64,000 bases of DNA. Origin: Haemaphysalis longicornis. Its lineage: Eukaryota > Arthropoda > Arachnida > Ixodida > Ixodidae. The notes beneath the pieces are model-generated. The model was not told where the DNA came from, ran no database searches, and saw only the letters and a program-made list of their open reading frames with translations. This document shows positions 11,801 to 22,300 of the stretch, piece by piece (position 1 is the stretch's first letter; each line of letters begins with the position of its first letter). Position numbers and translations under genes: made by a program. The stretch spans positions 1 through 64,000 of the forward strand of contig JABSTR010003257.1 in the NCBI GenBank assembly GCA_013339765.2. The letters run 5' to 3'.

Positions 11801-12145
11801 GCGGTTAATTTTTACGAACAAAACTGAAATTACTGTTTTACGACACAATATTTGTCCGCGGTTTTCCAAGTCAAAACTTTGTCGTTAAACATTTCAATGT
11901 TTATGTTTAATATCGTTAAACATTGTAATAAAAGTTAAATGTGCTTAAGCAACCATATTGGGTGCCTATTATAGCCTAAAAACACTTCTCAGTGCCTCTT
12001 AAAGGCACCTAACTTCTTGATTATCTTCTGCCCAAAGCTCTGGTTTGTACTGATGAGTTTAGCGACTGCATTACATCAAGGTTAAACGCTGGGACACCAT
12101 CGTTACATACACCAAACAAACACAAAGGCTTGAAAGGGTGGTAGC
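8801..12145. other. Unassigned stretch with a GC-rich segment
   Basis: No known protein is recognised. A 153-codon plus-strand frame at 9995-10456 has no motif I can name. A TATATAAG box near 9335 is followed within 60 bp by AATAAATA, an arrangement found in LTR R regions but not proof of one. About 10960-11600 is distinctly GC- and CpG-rich and holds a CCGGAAGT motif (11539-11546). The rest is AT-rich. Confidence 0.4.
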
Positions 12146-12393
12146 AATGGGGAATAGAAAAACTTTGTTTAATTTAGAAATTTGTGACGTAGAGTTTCGT
12201 TACGTCCAGGTGTAACTGTACACGTAATTCTTTTGTTTATTACAATAAACACCAATTCTAGACATTTGGTTGTGGCGATGGGGAATAGAAAAACTTTGTT
12301 AAATTTAGAAATCCGCGACATAGAGCTTGATTACGTCCAGGTCTAACTGTAACGTAATTCATGTTTATTACAACACACCAATCTCAGAGATTT
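12146..12393 (+). repeat. Two-copy tandem repeat, ~128-bp unit
   Basis: Both units begin GGGGAATAGAAAAACTTTG, continue with AATTTAGAAAT, TTACGTCCAGGT and CGTAATTC, and end in a TTTATTACAA A/T-rich part. They start at about 12149 and 12277. Similarity is high but imperfect. No function is evident. Confidence 0.75.
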
Positions 12394-12729
12394 CCCCAAA
12401 GGCGCGGGTCTCTGCGTCTCTGTGTTCGTCTTCATTGTCTTCGGAGTTGATCGTGGCCTAGTGCTCTTCTGTTCTTTATGTTGGCAATAATGTGTGTGGG
12501 CAATCGACTTCATTAGCGAATACATATAGTAAGAAGTCTTTGTAAGTGTAATTCTTGGATTGTGTTGTCAGCAAACAATTTTTAAAGACAAGGTCGCAAA
12601 TTGGGCGAATCGTAGTGCGTTCGTAATGGCCAGCGCAGACGAAAACAGTACAACAACATTAGGAATGACGCAGCGCTGTGTAGCAGTTGAACTTTTTTTA
12701 GAAAAAAAACACGTGTTATACGGGCAAAA

Positions 12730-13135
12730 AATTGAGATAAAAACCACAAACGGTTCAAACATCTTAAGCCACCCAACCACTTAAACATCCGACCTGTCAA
12801 GGAAGACCACCTCATCAACCGCAAAGAAAATTGACGGATGGGTCACGCCCGTGTCTCCGCTCTTTAAAATCTTATAGGCTTCGGCTATTTCCGGCATTCG
12901 CTGGCTTATGCTTGTCATCATAACGGCTGTCTCATTAAATTGCAGAGCGCAGCCGCACTCTTTGCAGTCACGGGACAAGTGCGAGGGTGGCACGCCCTCA
13001 ATTGAAGGGGCATGTTCTCTTAGGCGGGCGTTTAGGCATTGTCCCGTCAGGCTGATACACTTGCCACCGGAGGGAAGCAGGCGGCACATTTTTATTCCGC
13101 ACATTCCAAGATTGTAAAAAAGGGTTGGCCACTTT
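12730..13135 (-). pseudogene. Penelope-like GIY-YIG endonuclease end, inverted arm
   Basis: The minus strand encodes GGKCISLTGQCLNARLREHA (a decayed GIY-YIG core where YIGQTG has become ISLTG), then CKECGCALQFNETAVMM, IAEAYKI and EVVFLDRSDV with a stop near 12784. Sequence beyond the stop also pairs with the arm at 13500-13925 in inverted orientation. The nuclease motif is broken. Confidence 0.75.
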
Positions 13136-13289
13136 GTGTCTCGTCTCATCCCTAAAGAAGCCATGGGCTTATGTTGTGCACGAAAGTTTTTTTGCTCAAC
13201 ATTGCCAGATTGGATGTGTCAGGTTTCCCGCGCTTGGTTCTTGCTTCCGTGTTACAACAACGGCTGAATCGATGGCAGCAAGAATAATT

Positions 13290-13925
13290 GTCTGGCCAGG
13301 ATGCAGTGAAAACCCTTCCGGATAGGCGAAGAAAAATCGCCGTTCTTCCGTATATCTATTCAGTCTCGCACCACATTAAAAAGATTGTCAACCAATATGA
13401 CGTCAATGTCGTCTTTCGTGCAGGCAAGAAGCTGGCGAGCGTGTGTGCTGGTACTGACAGCAAGGTTGCAGGAAGGAGGAGCAGGTAGTCGAGGAGAAAA
13501 GTGCGCCATAAAGTACGAAACATGTTTCACCAACTGTGCTGCTCGAGTCGCGTACTCTATCCCGCTGATTCCCTGGGGTGGCAAGTATATTGGCCAGACG
13601 GGACGATGCCTAAACGTTCGCTTAAGAGAACATGCTACTTCACTGAAGGGCGTGCCTTCCTTGCACTTGTCCCTCCACTGCAAAGAAAGCGGTTGCCCTC
13701 CACAGTTTAATCAGACAGCCGTGATGATGAGAAGCAAAAGCCAGCAATCGCGGCAAATAGCCGAAGCTTATAAGATTATAACAAGCGGAGACACGTTTGT
13801 TAGCCATTCGTCTTTTTTTTCTTAAGAATGATGAGGTTGTCTTTCTAGACACGTCGGGTGTTTAAGTGGTTGCGTTACTTAAGATTTTTGAGCCGTTTGT
13901 GGCTTTTATCTCACTTCTTTGCCTA
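13290..13925 (+). pseudogene. Penelope-like element, thumb/linker and GIY-YIG end
   Basis: From 13320 the plus strand reads RKIAVLPYIYSVSHHIKKI, the linker between reverse transcriptase and endonuclease in PLEs. After a frameshift come GGKYIGQTGRCLNVRLREHA, HCKESGCPPQFNQTAVMM and IAEAYKI. A second shift near 13820 precedes VVFLDTSGV and a stop at 13865. The reverse transcriptase proper is missing. It forms the right arm of an inverted pair with 12730-13135. Confidence 0.8.
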
Positions 13926-15220
13926 TATAATGAAAGTTAAGTTGCCAAACAGCGCTTGTGTCGTCCCTACTCTTCTTGTCCAGTTTTCGTCTGTAACGAC
14001 CATTATGAATGTGTAAAGGGATAGCCTGCCCTACATTGTTACTGGTTTTCCCAGAAGACTCATAGACTAAGTGGTAACCATCGATCACAAAAATTATTCA
14101 TAAAAAGATCGATTGCCAATAAATTGTTTTACTGGTTTAAAAGAAACTGCTTGTTTTTAAGGGTCAAAGCTTTGTATCAAGCAATAACATTGGCGTTCAC
14201 AAGGTCCTCAACGTCATTTGGTGGTTATAACTGCACGCGCACTTCGTAAACAAATCTTCTTTCTGTTACACGGTGTGTGATTTTTTTAGAAGAACAAAAA
14301 AGTCAGGAAAAGTTCAAAACACTTCTAGCTCAATTTGTATTCCAGAAGATAGTTAAAAGCGAGATTTTGCCTTAGTCTGCCTATTGTTCTGCAAATTCAA
14401 CGCGGACAAGTAAAATTTTTTTCTGTTTCGAGTTCTAGGCCTACAATAAGGTAGAGAGGAATGTCAAAAGAGCGCAGTAGACACCGACATATAAAAACGC
14501 TGGTAAGTTAGTGCTGACATGTTGAGAGGATTAGGCAGGTCTGCTAATACTAAAAAGAATATGTAAATTGCTACGTAAGAAACTGTTTTCTACGGTCCGC
14601 AAATTCAGAACCTATACTGTGGTAATAACTTGGCCACTTTTTGAACTTAATAAAATAATTAGTTACACAACACGAAGCATTGCCACCACCCTGATTCCCG
14701 AAAAAAAAGTCAAGGGTGGACCCATACTTTCAAATATTGCACTGGTTGAAATCTCTAACCGGTTTTTTGTTCATACTTCCTTTTTAATATATACACTTTC
14801 TCTTTCGAATCTCTCTCCAGGCTGACATTTTCTTCTATGTATGGACGGAATTCCTGCATTTAAACATTGTATGAGATATATGTTATGAAGCTCATACGTG
14901 GGAAATTACTTTTTATTAGGTATGCACACTTTTCGTCACCTTTTTAAAGGGTCGTTGCCGTGTTCTGCCGTCGTTGATTTAAATTACTTCTGGAGAGGGC
15001 AGTAAAAGTGTATACAATGTACGTGGAAATTATCACTGCTCATTTTGTAATGTCCGAACATATTGCTTGCTTGTGTGCGCTACAAGCTTAGAAATACATT
15101 ATAATACGGGTAATATTCACTGCGTGTTTTACTACGACATTTCGAACATTGTTTTAGCGTTTAAATACGAGGAAGTATGACGCAATGTTGCCAGAAGTGC
15201 TTCATTCAGTTAGCTCTTAC
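13926..15220. other. Unassigned AT-rich DNA
   Basis: No coding signal, LTR or RNA gene seen; it includes several A/T homopolymer runs. Confidence 0.5.
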
Positions 15221-15463
15221 CCGCCGCGGTGGCTCAGTGGCTACGGCGCTGCGCTGATGAGCACGAGGTCCCGGGTTCGATTCCGGCCGTAGCGGCCGCT
15301 TTTCTGATAGAGGCGAAAAGCAACAACGCGCGTGTGAACAACATTTCGGCGCACGTTAAAGGTGCCCAGGTGGTAAAAATTAATCCGCAGCCCTTCGTAC
15401 GGCGCGCCTCATCGCCAGCGTTGCGTCGGCGCGTTAAACCCTACAATCAATCAGTCAATCAAT
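15221..15463 (+). mobile_element. tRNA-derived SINE, full length
   Basis: The head has a Pol III A box (GGTGGCTCAGTGG, 15229-15241) and B box (GGTTCGATTCC, 15274-15284), so transcription would start here. The body contains GCGGCCGCTTTTCTGAT and GCGCGCCTCATCGC, and the tail is a CAATCAATCA repeat. Imperfect flanking copies of TTCAG...CTCTTRC suggest an older insertion. Other copies: 19066-19265, 28909-29148, 56538-56746 and a degraded one near 53955. It resembles the tRNA SINEs common in ticks. Confidence 0.85.
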
Positions 15464-16377
15464 TATTCAGCTCTTGCTATCAGGAAGGAAATATTTGCAA
15501 TTAGGGTTAACTGGTAAGATATTCGTCGGTATGCAGAATAAAAAAAATTAGTTACTGAATAAAATTTTCCGTATCAATTCAGCGAATGAGTTTTTGCAGC
15601 GCCATTTGAAGCGAGGCCGATAATCAGGTTGCGTAGAGGTTACTATTGAATTTGGAGGCGTACGCGTTAACACATTGCATTTAAAGTCAGATTTGATAGG
15701 ATAAATATTTCAGAGGTCCGTTTGGCTGCTCTAGGTTTGCGGTCTGTACATTTATTATACCGTAAAGGTAAATTTACTTTCCCTTATAGCCAGCAGTATT
15801 ACCCCAACAATTAGGGGTCTGACATTCGAGAATTCGGTGAAGCATTTCGGTGAAGCAATATTTTTAGTTGTTAATTTTCAGTCCTCAGCTCATCAGAGAC
15901 TTGAAAAAAATTAGTAATTCTCCTCTTTTGCAATCACATATCATTATATGAAATGTAATGTGATCACATAATATAATGATTACCCGAGGCGTCTGACTAT
16001 AGAAAACGAGTGGAACCTGGGCTTATTGGAACTGTCCCTGCACATTGCATGTGTTGGTGTGTCAAATGATTACACAAAGATGCGAACATTTTTCTGAGTG
16101 GATGTGTTATACATTGTCTCTGAAGGTACTAAAACAAAAAAGCATTTGGTTTAGCTCAGCTAGCACGGAATATACAAAAGGAAATCTTGGCTTAACCTGG
16201 TTACGCCTTGGTAATAAGAAAGGCTTTGGTTTTGAGCTAGTTAGCTATACATCGTTTGAACAAACACAAACAGCGCAAGGGCGCGTATGACAGAGCGAAA
16301 AAAAAACAGTTGGAACTTGCACACTAGGTAATCTACAATTTAGTCGTGATTTTTATACTATTCGTCCAAAGGCTGCC
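15464..16377. other. Unassigned AT-rich DNA
   Basis: No coding signal. A short imperfect hairpin of ATCATTATAT and its complement sits near 15947-15985; in such AT-rich DNA it is probably chance. Confidence 0.5.
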
Positions 16378-16860
16378 ATGGTCTATGATTGTGGTCCTGC
16401 CTCCAACGTTTTACGAGCCGAACGACATGGTGTTCCTCAGTATCTTCACGCGCTAGGCACTAGGAACCACCAGCCTTCTCTTGAAACCGACGTACAACAA
16501 AAAGCACAAAACCGCTTTGTAGGTTGCGCAGAAGGCGTTGTTTACAGCCTTCCGATGGGCTCTGGGAAAAACTACATAGGGAAAATACGGCGATGCCTCA
16601 ATTATCGTCTCCGTGAGCACAGCAACAACGCAAAGAACAACGGGGAGGCGTGGGGTGGCTTGCGTCCCACTGCAAGCAGCATTGTTGCAATCTCCTGTTC
16701 GACAAATGCGCAGTTGTTGCGGAGCATAAAAATCAGCTTACGCAAGAGATATTGGAAGCTAAATTGATATCGAAAGTGGACCACGAGTGTTTTAGCACTG
16801 TGTAAGTAACGTTATCAAAAAAGAGCGTGATTTGTTATACGATTGTGACGTGATGAAATT
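16378..16860 (+). pseudogene. Penelope-like GIY-YIG endonuclease fragment
   Basis: The plus strand reads EGVVYSLPMGSGKNYIGKIR then CLNYRLREHS, a GIY-YIG domain with VVY and YIG both visible. A frameshift near 16650 follows, then HCKQHCC, CAVVAEHKNQLTQEILEAK and a last KKERDLL piece. It lies just 5' of the gypsy element at 16895 and ends near that insertion site. Broken by two frameshifts and a stop. Confidence 0.75.
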
Positions 16861-17278
16861 TTACTCTGATGTGGGCTAGTGTTCACGTGTATATTGCCGC
16901 GAGAAATGTATCGGTTTGTTTATTTATTGTTTATTTTTACTGACCGGCCACCCCCCGGTTGCGTTATCTGTGTCCCAAGCCAACCGCGTCTTCTATTCTT
17001 TTTTTATGCCGGACGGGCTATCTCATTCCGATAAGCAGACTGTTTCGTCTTATCGTGACTAGCCGAAAATATTCTTCTCTGACCTTCAATGTCCAGAGAA
17101 GATGTAAATCGACTGTTCCAGAAACACTCACGCTGAAAGGTAAAAACGTACAGAGCAGACGCTGCGGCATTCGAATCGCGACGCTCGCCTTCGCAAGTCC
17201 CTCTGTTGACTGCTGCTTCGCCGCCTGTGTTCTTAGAGTTGTTAGGGGAGCACAAGATCACTCCAACAAACTAGTTTT

Positions 17279-18180
17279 AAATGCGAATGCATTTATTAGT
17301 CGGGGGTTGTCTTGCGTCCATCGAGCGGCGCGTGCCTGCATACCTCCAGCGCGAGCGCACGTGAGCGCGCGCCTCGTACTTCTGCCTTCGTCGTCATCGT
17401 CGTCGTAAATGCGAATGCATTTCTTAGTCGGGGGTTGTCGTGCTCCGTCGGCGTGCGCCCGCAGGTGTTATCTCTCCGCGCTCAATGCCGAACGCATGCG
17501 CTTGAAGCGAGCTGTACTAGTTTGCTCGAAGCGGGAAGGACGGCTAGTACTGCGGTGTTAGTCTCGTGTCTAACGTGTATGGGAACTTGATATCGCACGC
17601 CGTGGCCACGTCTCCCGTTCGAGACACGTCTCCGTACAAGGACTTGTACACCCTTGCCTACACCGGAGACGGAGTCTTTGTGGTGACCGTGTACCTCGCG
17701 CCCAACCTCGCTCGAGACGCCGTTGCCGCGCAGCTGGACGCGGCTATGGGAAGTGTGCGCGTGCGCTCCAAACCCTCTGACCCCATAGTCTTGGTTGGCG
17801 ACTTCAACGTTAACGTGCGCAAGAAGAGTGGCGAGTGGCTGGTCGAGTACATGCAGACCAGGCACTCTATGCATTGTCTCTCAGCCGGCTTCGACCCGTG
17901 CCCCACTACCATTCATGGGAGTTGCATGATCTGGTCTTTACGCGAAACTGTGACGCGCGTATGCTTCTCAAAGACCCTTTGACCGTGCACTTTAGCGATC
18001 ACAAGGCAGTGATTGTGGCCGTCAGGTACAACGATAACACAAACAGGTGCTGATGAATAAATGATTACGTCACACTCTCGTCATTAATTACCCCATTACT
18101 CGCAACACGCTCATCGGTGCACCCAATGCGTTCGCATTTCTGCACGATTCCCTTCGGGGAGGTGCGGGGGAATTTTTTTT
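17279..18180 (+). mobile_element. Helentron-like element with internal deletion
   Basis: The 5' end is AAATGCGAATGCATTT followed by ATTAGTCGGGGGTTGTC; a second copy of this head begins at 17407. The 3' end carries GGTGCACCCAATGCG, then TTCGCATTT, a G-rich hairpin-prone part and a T run. The two ends therefore share an inverted AAATGCGAA core. Between them is a partial endonuclease ORF. Insertion into a T-rich site, asymmetric short terminal inverted repeats and a C-terminal endonuclease-exonuclease-phosphatase domain are features known from Helentrons. No Rep or helicase part is present here, so the class is inferred. Confidence 0.55.
17566..18053 (+). pseudogene. Endonuclease/exonuclease/phosphatase domain, C-terminal part
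   Basis: The frame shows LYTLAYTGDGVFVVTVYLAP, IVLVGDFNVNV and, after a frameshift near 17930, DLVFTRN and VHFSDHKAVIVAV with a stop at 18051. GDFN and SDHK are the late catalytic motifs of the EEP nuclease fold; the N-terminal half of the domain is missing. An AATAAA follows the stop. Such domains occur at the C-terminus of Helentron proteins and at the N-terminus of LINE ORF2; here nothing like a reverse transcriptase follows and the element ends 130 bp later, which favours the Helentron reading. Confidence 0.7.
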
Positions 18181-18360
18181 AAGACAACGTCATCGTCTTT
18201 GGCCGCGTGACATCTGGTACAGGTGCGGGGTAAATAACCCTACGCCTTCGTCGAGTTGACAAGCAAGCCCCACTAGTGCCAGCCGCCGACAGCAAGGTCT
18301 TCGTCGGAGTTTGGACTGCTTCCAGATAAAGTGAAGAAAGAAGACGTCGTGACCACCAAC

Positions 18361-19785
18361 ATGGTCAACGCAGGCACCATGAGCAGCACTACCCCCGTTC
18401 TTCAGCAGCCCCGGAAACCACCATTGTTCTGCGGATACCCCGGAAAAGACCCTAAGGACTGAGAAAGTGGCGCGCGTCCGCATCTTAAAGGTGGCATGAC
18501 GAAGAGAATTTCCGCCATGTTTTCTTGTATTTAGAAGATACGGCCCGAATGTGGTTTGAAAACCATAAAAGCTCCCTAACGAACTTGACTCTCTTTGACA
18601 GAGAGTTCCTCAAAACATTCGCCAGCGTCGTGCGGAAAGAACGAGCCGCCATTTTGTTGGAAACGCGCACGCAACACACCAACGAAGGGGTCATTATCTT
18701 CGTTGAGGAGATGAAGCAACTATTTCGCCGCGCGGACCCCGAAATGACAGAAGAAAAGAAGTTACGGTTCTTTATGTGGGGTGTGAAGGAGGAACTGTTT
18801 GCTGGACTTATCGGCAACCGCCCGAAACCGTCGCCGAAGTCGTCACCGAAGCCAGCACGATTGAGAAGGCTCTCAAAATGCGTGCTAAGCAGTATGACCG
18901 CAACATTTTTGGCGCGGCCAATGCGAAATACTTCGAGAACATGGGGATTCCGGCTGATGACCTACGCGAGACCATCCGCGCACTAGTGAGAGAGGAGCTG
19001 CGGAACCTTCTCTCTGCGGCGCTGCAGACCTACGTCGCTTCCCACACCGACTTGATTAGGGAAGAGCACGAGGTCGCGGGTTCGATTCCCGGCCGCGGCG
19101 GCCGCTTTTCTGATGGAGGCGAAAAGCGAAAACGCCCGTGTGTACGAGATTTCGGCGCACGTTAAAGATCCCCAGGTGGTCAAAATTATTCCGGAGCCCT
19201 CCTCTACGGCGCGCCTCATCGCCTGCGTTGCGCCGGCGCGTTAAACCCTACAATCAATCAATCAATTGATTAGGGAAGAAGTGCAACAAGCGTTGCGACC
19301 TTCCACGCCATCCTAAGTACCCCCCGATTGAGAAGCTGTGTCCTACTACGCGGCAGTTCACCGACCCCGCCCAGCTCCAACACGTCGTCAACAGGACCCT
19401 CCGTACCGCCGCCCACTGTCGCCCGCCCGACCCCCGCTAGCTCGAAGCCAGACGCCGAGGACGACGGACGTATGTCGAACTCCCGATAATCGTTCTCTGT
19501 GCTACCAATGCGAAGAGGCCGACAACGTCTACTGTCTCTGTCCCTACAAGAGGCTGGGTTTGCGAGAGTTCTCGGTATACGTCCACGCCGCCGACCCAGC
19601 CAGCGCCCTTCTGAGATGGAAGAATACCTCTCCACCGCAAACCGAGGACCAGCCTACTTCAACCGTTCACCGTCGCCCTAACCGTACCTTTCGCCGAACC
19701 GCCGTAGCACTGCTGACTCCTCACGTGGAAGGTCCCCCAGCCCACTCAGGGGAAACTAAAAGCAGAAACTTCTGGAGGTAAAGGT
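18361..19785 (+). pseudogene. Ty3/gypsy gag
   Basis: It starts at the ATG at 18361 (MVNAGTMSSTTPVLQQPRKP). The capsid-like part follows in two frames (WFENHKSSL, REFLKTFASVVRKERAA, EEMKQLFRRADPEMTEEKK) and is homologous to 43407-44556 and 60936-61724. A SINE interrupts it at 19066. The nucleocapsid knuckle near 19500 reads CYQCEEADN then VYCLC: the zinc-binding histidine is replaced by asparagine. Several frameshifts and stops make it non-functional. Confidence 0.85.
19066..19265 (+). mobile_element. tRNA-derived SINE, 5' truncated, in gypsy gag
   Basis: The copy begins inside the tRNA head, just before the B box (GCACGAGGTCGCGGG), so the A box is gone. It ends in CAATCAATCAATCAA. A perfect 14-bp duplication, TTGATTAGGGAAGA, flanks it (19052-19065 and 19266-19279), which fixes its borders. 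Confidence 0.95.
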
Positions 19786-20056
19786 GCACGACCGCGGAAT
19801 AACGAAAACCCTCCAACGACGCAACGACTCGCTCAAGACCATGATTCACGACATGCCCTCAGCCCGACCCCCCGACCGAAAACTGACGAGACTCCCGAAC
19901 ACGACGACAGCAACATTGCGCGACGAGTACCCGACATGACCGAACCTGCCGCTGAGAATACGATGAAGACGACGACGCATAGTGCCCGACCGTCAACACG
20001 TACAAGCAGAGATACGACGCCACGACGCAACCGGAACTCGAGGAAGGTGGCCTCCG

Positions 20057-20815
20057 ATGTTTAGCTGTCCATCGACGGCTTTCATGTAGTCGCCCTCATA
20101 GATACGGGAGCCGACTACTCAGCAGTGAGTGGACCATTTCCGTCTAATCTGAAGAAAGTTATGACCAGGTTGGACGGTCCGCACGTACGCACAGCAGGGG
20201 GACACCTCGTGACGCCAAGTTGAACGTGCACATCGCGCGTCACCATAGACGGCACAAGGTTCCTTCCCGGGTTCATCATTTTGCCTAACTGCTGCCATTA
20301 CGCAATTCTCGGAATGGACTTTTTCATGGACCACGGCACAATAATCGATGCGCAGACCAAGTCAACTTTTTCCTCCGATCACTGCATGACGCCTGAACCG
20401 AAGCCCGAAAACGTGCTGCTGTACGGATCGCAACGATCATGTCACCCCTCCACCCCGCGCAAGCTTGCTGATCAGCGTCTACTGTAAAGATGCGGTTCCT
20501 GTTGTCGACGCTATTGTAAAGAGTGACCAAAGGTTGCTTCCCGGACGTGGGGTCTCTGTTGTAAAAGGCATTGCGCGCTTTCAGCAATGCCAATCCCATG
20601 TTTTGGTCACTAATTTCTCCGACGAGTACCACCGTTTAAACAAGGGGGCTCTAATTGCGTTCCTCGAAGAAACACAAGAAGCAACTGACGTGATCGCGGT
20701 TGCCGAATGTGAACCCGCACCTGAAGATACCTTCAAGCTTCTGAATCTCTTCGACGTGAATCCGGCGTTATCGCAAGCAGAACGAAACAAATTATTGGCT
20801 TTGCTGCGTCGCTAG
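20057..20815 (+). pseudogene. Ty3/gypsy protease and N-terminal pol
   Basis: Homologous to 62421-63050. The active-site segment reads VVALIDTGADYS and the flap-side motif ILGMDF is present (about 20310), as in retropepsins that mature gag-pol. A stop and frameshifts interrupt it near 20100-20225 and again before 20465. The downstream part (IARFQQCQSHVLVTNF, LIAFLEETQEA) is the spacer between protease and reverse transcriptase in this family. Confidence 0.85.
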
Positions 20816-20849
20816 AGCGAGTGTTTTCTGTTGTACTCAAAACACCTCT

Positions 20850-21760
20850 GGCGAAGCACCCAATAATAACCGAAGAGGGAACCCGACCTACCCATCAGTC
20901 ACCGTACCGCGTCTCTTAACACGAGCGGGAATCCATTCGGACTCAAGTCAGCGGCATGCTCAGCGACGACATTTTACACCCATCGTACTGCGGTGGTCGT
21001 ACTGGTGAAGAAAAAAGACAGCTCTTTAGGTTATGCGTAGACAACTGGCGACTGAACAGAATCGCCAAAATGGACGTGTACCCCCTGCCGCGAACTGACG
21101 GTGCCCTCGACCTTTGTCATGCGAAGTACTTCTCATTGATGGATCTTAGGACCCGCTAATGAAAAATTGAGGTGGACGAGAGAGACTGAGAGAAGGCCGA
21201 AATAATAACCCCGGACGGCATAAACGAGTTCAATTTGATGGCCTTTGGGCTGTGGACGGCACAAGCAACGTTTCAAGAAGTCATGGACACTGTAGTAGCT
21301 GGCCTGAAGTGCGCATATACTTCGTATACCTCAACGACTTTCTGGTATTCACGCGGACATTCGAAAAACACCTTGCAAGGTTGGATTCGGTACTCGAGGC
21401 CATTCGTACGTAGGGGTTAACACTGACGCCTTAAAAGTGCCGTTTCCCGTACGAGGAGCTCAAGAGTTGGGCTACGTCGTCAACGCCGCGGGAATCCTAC
21501 CTGACCCGGCAAAAACTTCAGCCGCTGCGAACTTCCCAAGTCCGAAAGACAAGAATGGCGTGCGAAGATTTCTCGTACTGTGCCCACACTACCGGCGGTT
21601 CATGGAAAACTTCGCACGCATTGCAGAGACACGTACACGCTTGACGAAAAAAAACAGCCCTTTTACCTGGGAAAATGACCAAGAAAAATCATTTTGCAAG
21701 CTGCTAAAACGCCTTCAAAGCCCACCCGTTCTCGCTCATTTCGACAAAGACGCCTAAAAA
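20850..21760 (+). pseudogene. Ty3/gypsy reverse transcriptase
   Basis: Recognisable blocks are SPYRVS, LCVDNWRLN, KMDVYPLPR, YFSLMDL, ITPDGINEFNLMAFGL and TFQEVMDTVVAGL. The polymerase box at 21327-21338 reads YLND instead of YxDD, so the first catalytic aspartate is lost. The connection piece (21437-21757) has LGYVVNAAGILPDPAK and FLVLCPHYRRFMENFA. At least three stops interrupt it. Confidence 0.85.
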
Positions 21761-21763
21761 TAA

Positions 21764-22300
21764 ATGCACACGGACGCCATTGATATAGGCTTAGGTACCA
21801 TCCTCTTCCAAAAACAAAGCGGTTGCGAAAAAGTAATCGCCTTTTCCAGCAGTTGTCTGTCGAAGCAGAAGATAAACTACTCAGTGTCTGAAAAAGAGTG
21901 GCGCGCTAATATATGGGCGATTTTAAAATTTCGCCCACACGTGTATTGTAGACCATTCGAGGTTGTCACAGACCACCAAGCGCTGTGTGGGCTCACCAAT
22001 TTGGAGGACCCCTCAGGCCGTTTTGGGCGGTGGAGCTTGCGCCTGCAAGAGTTGGACGTTACAATCGTCGAAAAATCCGGCAGGAAACACTCCGACGCCG
22101 ACTGCCTGTCGCGCGCTACCGTCTACCCACTAGCACAAGACCCTGATGACGAGAGCGCGTTCTTCAGAGTCCTGACGGAGAGCAACCTAGCCGCCCAGCA
22201 GCGTGCCGACCCCGACTTACGCGTCCTAATCGCATACGTCGAAGGATGCACTGTCACCGTGCCTAGGACTTTCAAACGCAACCTACCAGCTGTGCTTTAG
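21764..22300 (+). pseudogene. Ty3/gypsy RNase H, truncated before integrase
   Basis: An open frame of 178 codons. TDAIDIGLGTILFQ carries the first RNase H aspartate (usual TDAS), KINYSVSEKEW the conserved glutamate block, and VVTDHQALCGL the next aspartate. HSDADCLSRA ends the domain and an integrase zinc-finger approach begins (ADPDLRVLIAYVEG) before homology stops near 22295. It is the best preserved part of this copy. Confidence 0.85.

Larger units (their letters stand above)
16895..18212 (+). repeat. gypsy 5' LTR split by an insertion
   Basis: Bases 16895-17278 match the first ~385 bp of the family LTR, and 18181-18212 match its last ~32 bp ending in GCGTGACA. Removing 17279-18180 restores an LTR of about 416 bp. 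The primer binding site starts at 18213 (TCTGGTACAGGTGCGGGG), slightly diverged from the one at 60780. Confidence 0.85.
16895..22300 (+). mobile_element. Ty3/gypsy element, 3'-truncated, with nested insertions
   Basis: The order is LTR (16895-17278 plus 18181-18212), primer binding site, gag, protease, reverse transcriptase and RNase H. Homology stops near 22295, before the integrase, and no 3' LTR follows. The LTR carries a Helentron-like insertion (17279-18180) and gag carries a SINE (19066-19265). ATAT precedes the LTR at 16891-16894. All ORFs are frameshifted or stopped, so it is dead and older than the two insertions. Confidence 0.9.

Noticed and set aside
15221..15300. Possible functional tRNA gene
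   Set aside because: A and B boxes are good, but the sequence continues into a conserved SINE body and the same unit recurs as truncated, duplicated insertions.
15947..15985. AT-rich hairpin as a regulatory RNA
   Set aside because: The stem is short and made only of A/T repeats, expected by chance in this composition.
17566..18053. LINE ORF2 endonuclease
   Set aside because: The catalytic motifs fit, but no reverse transcriptase follows and the element ends 130 bp later with the Helentron-like terminus; kept as a less likely alternative.
17271..18190. piggyBac-type insertion at TTAA
   Set aside because: TTTTAA occurs at both edges, but the termini lack piggyBac-type inverted repeats and the encoded domain is an EEP nuclease, not a DDD transposase.
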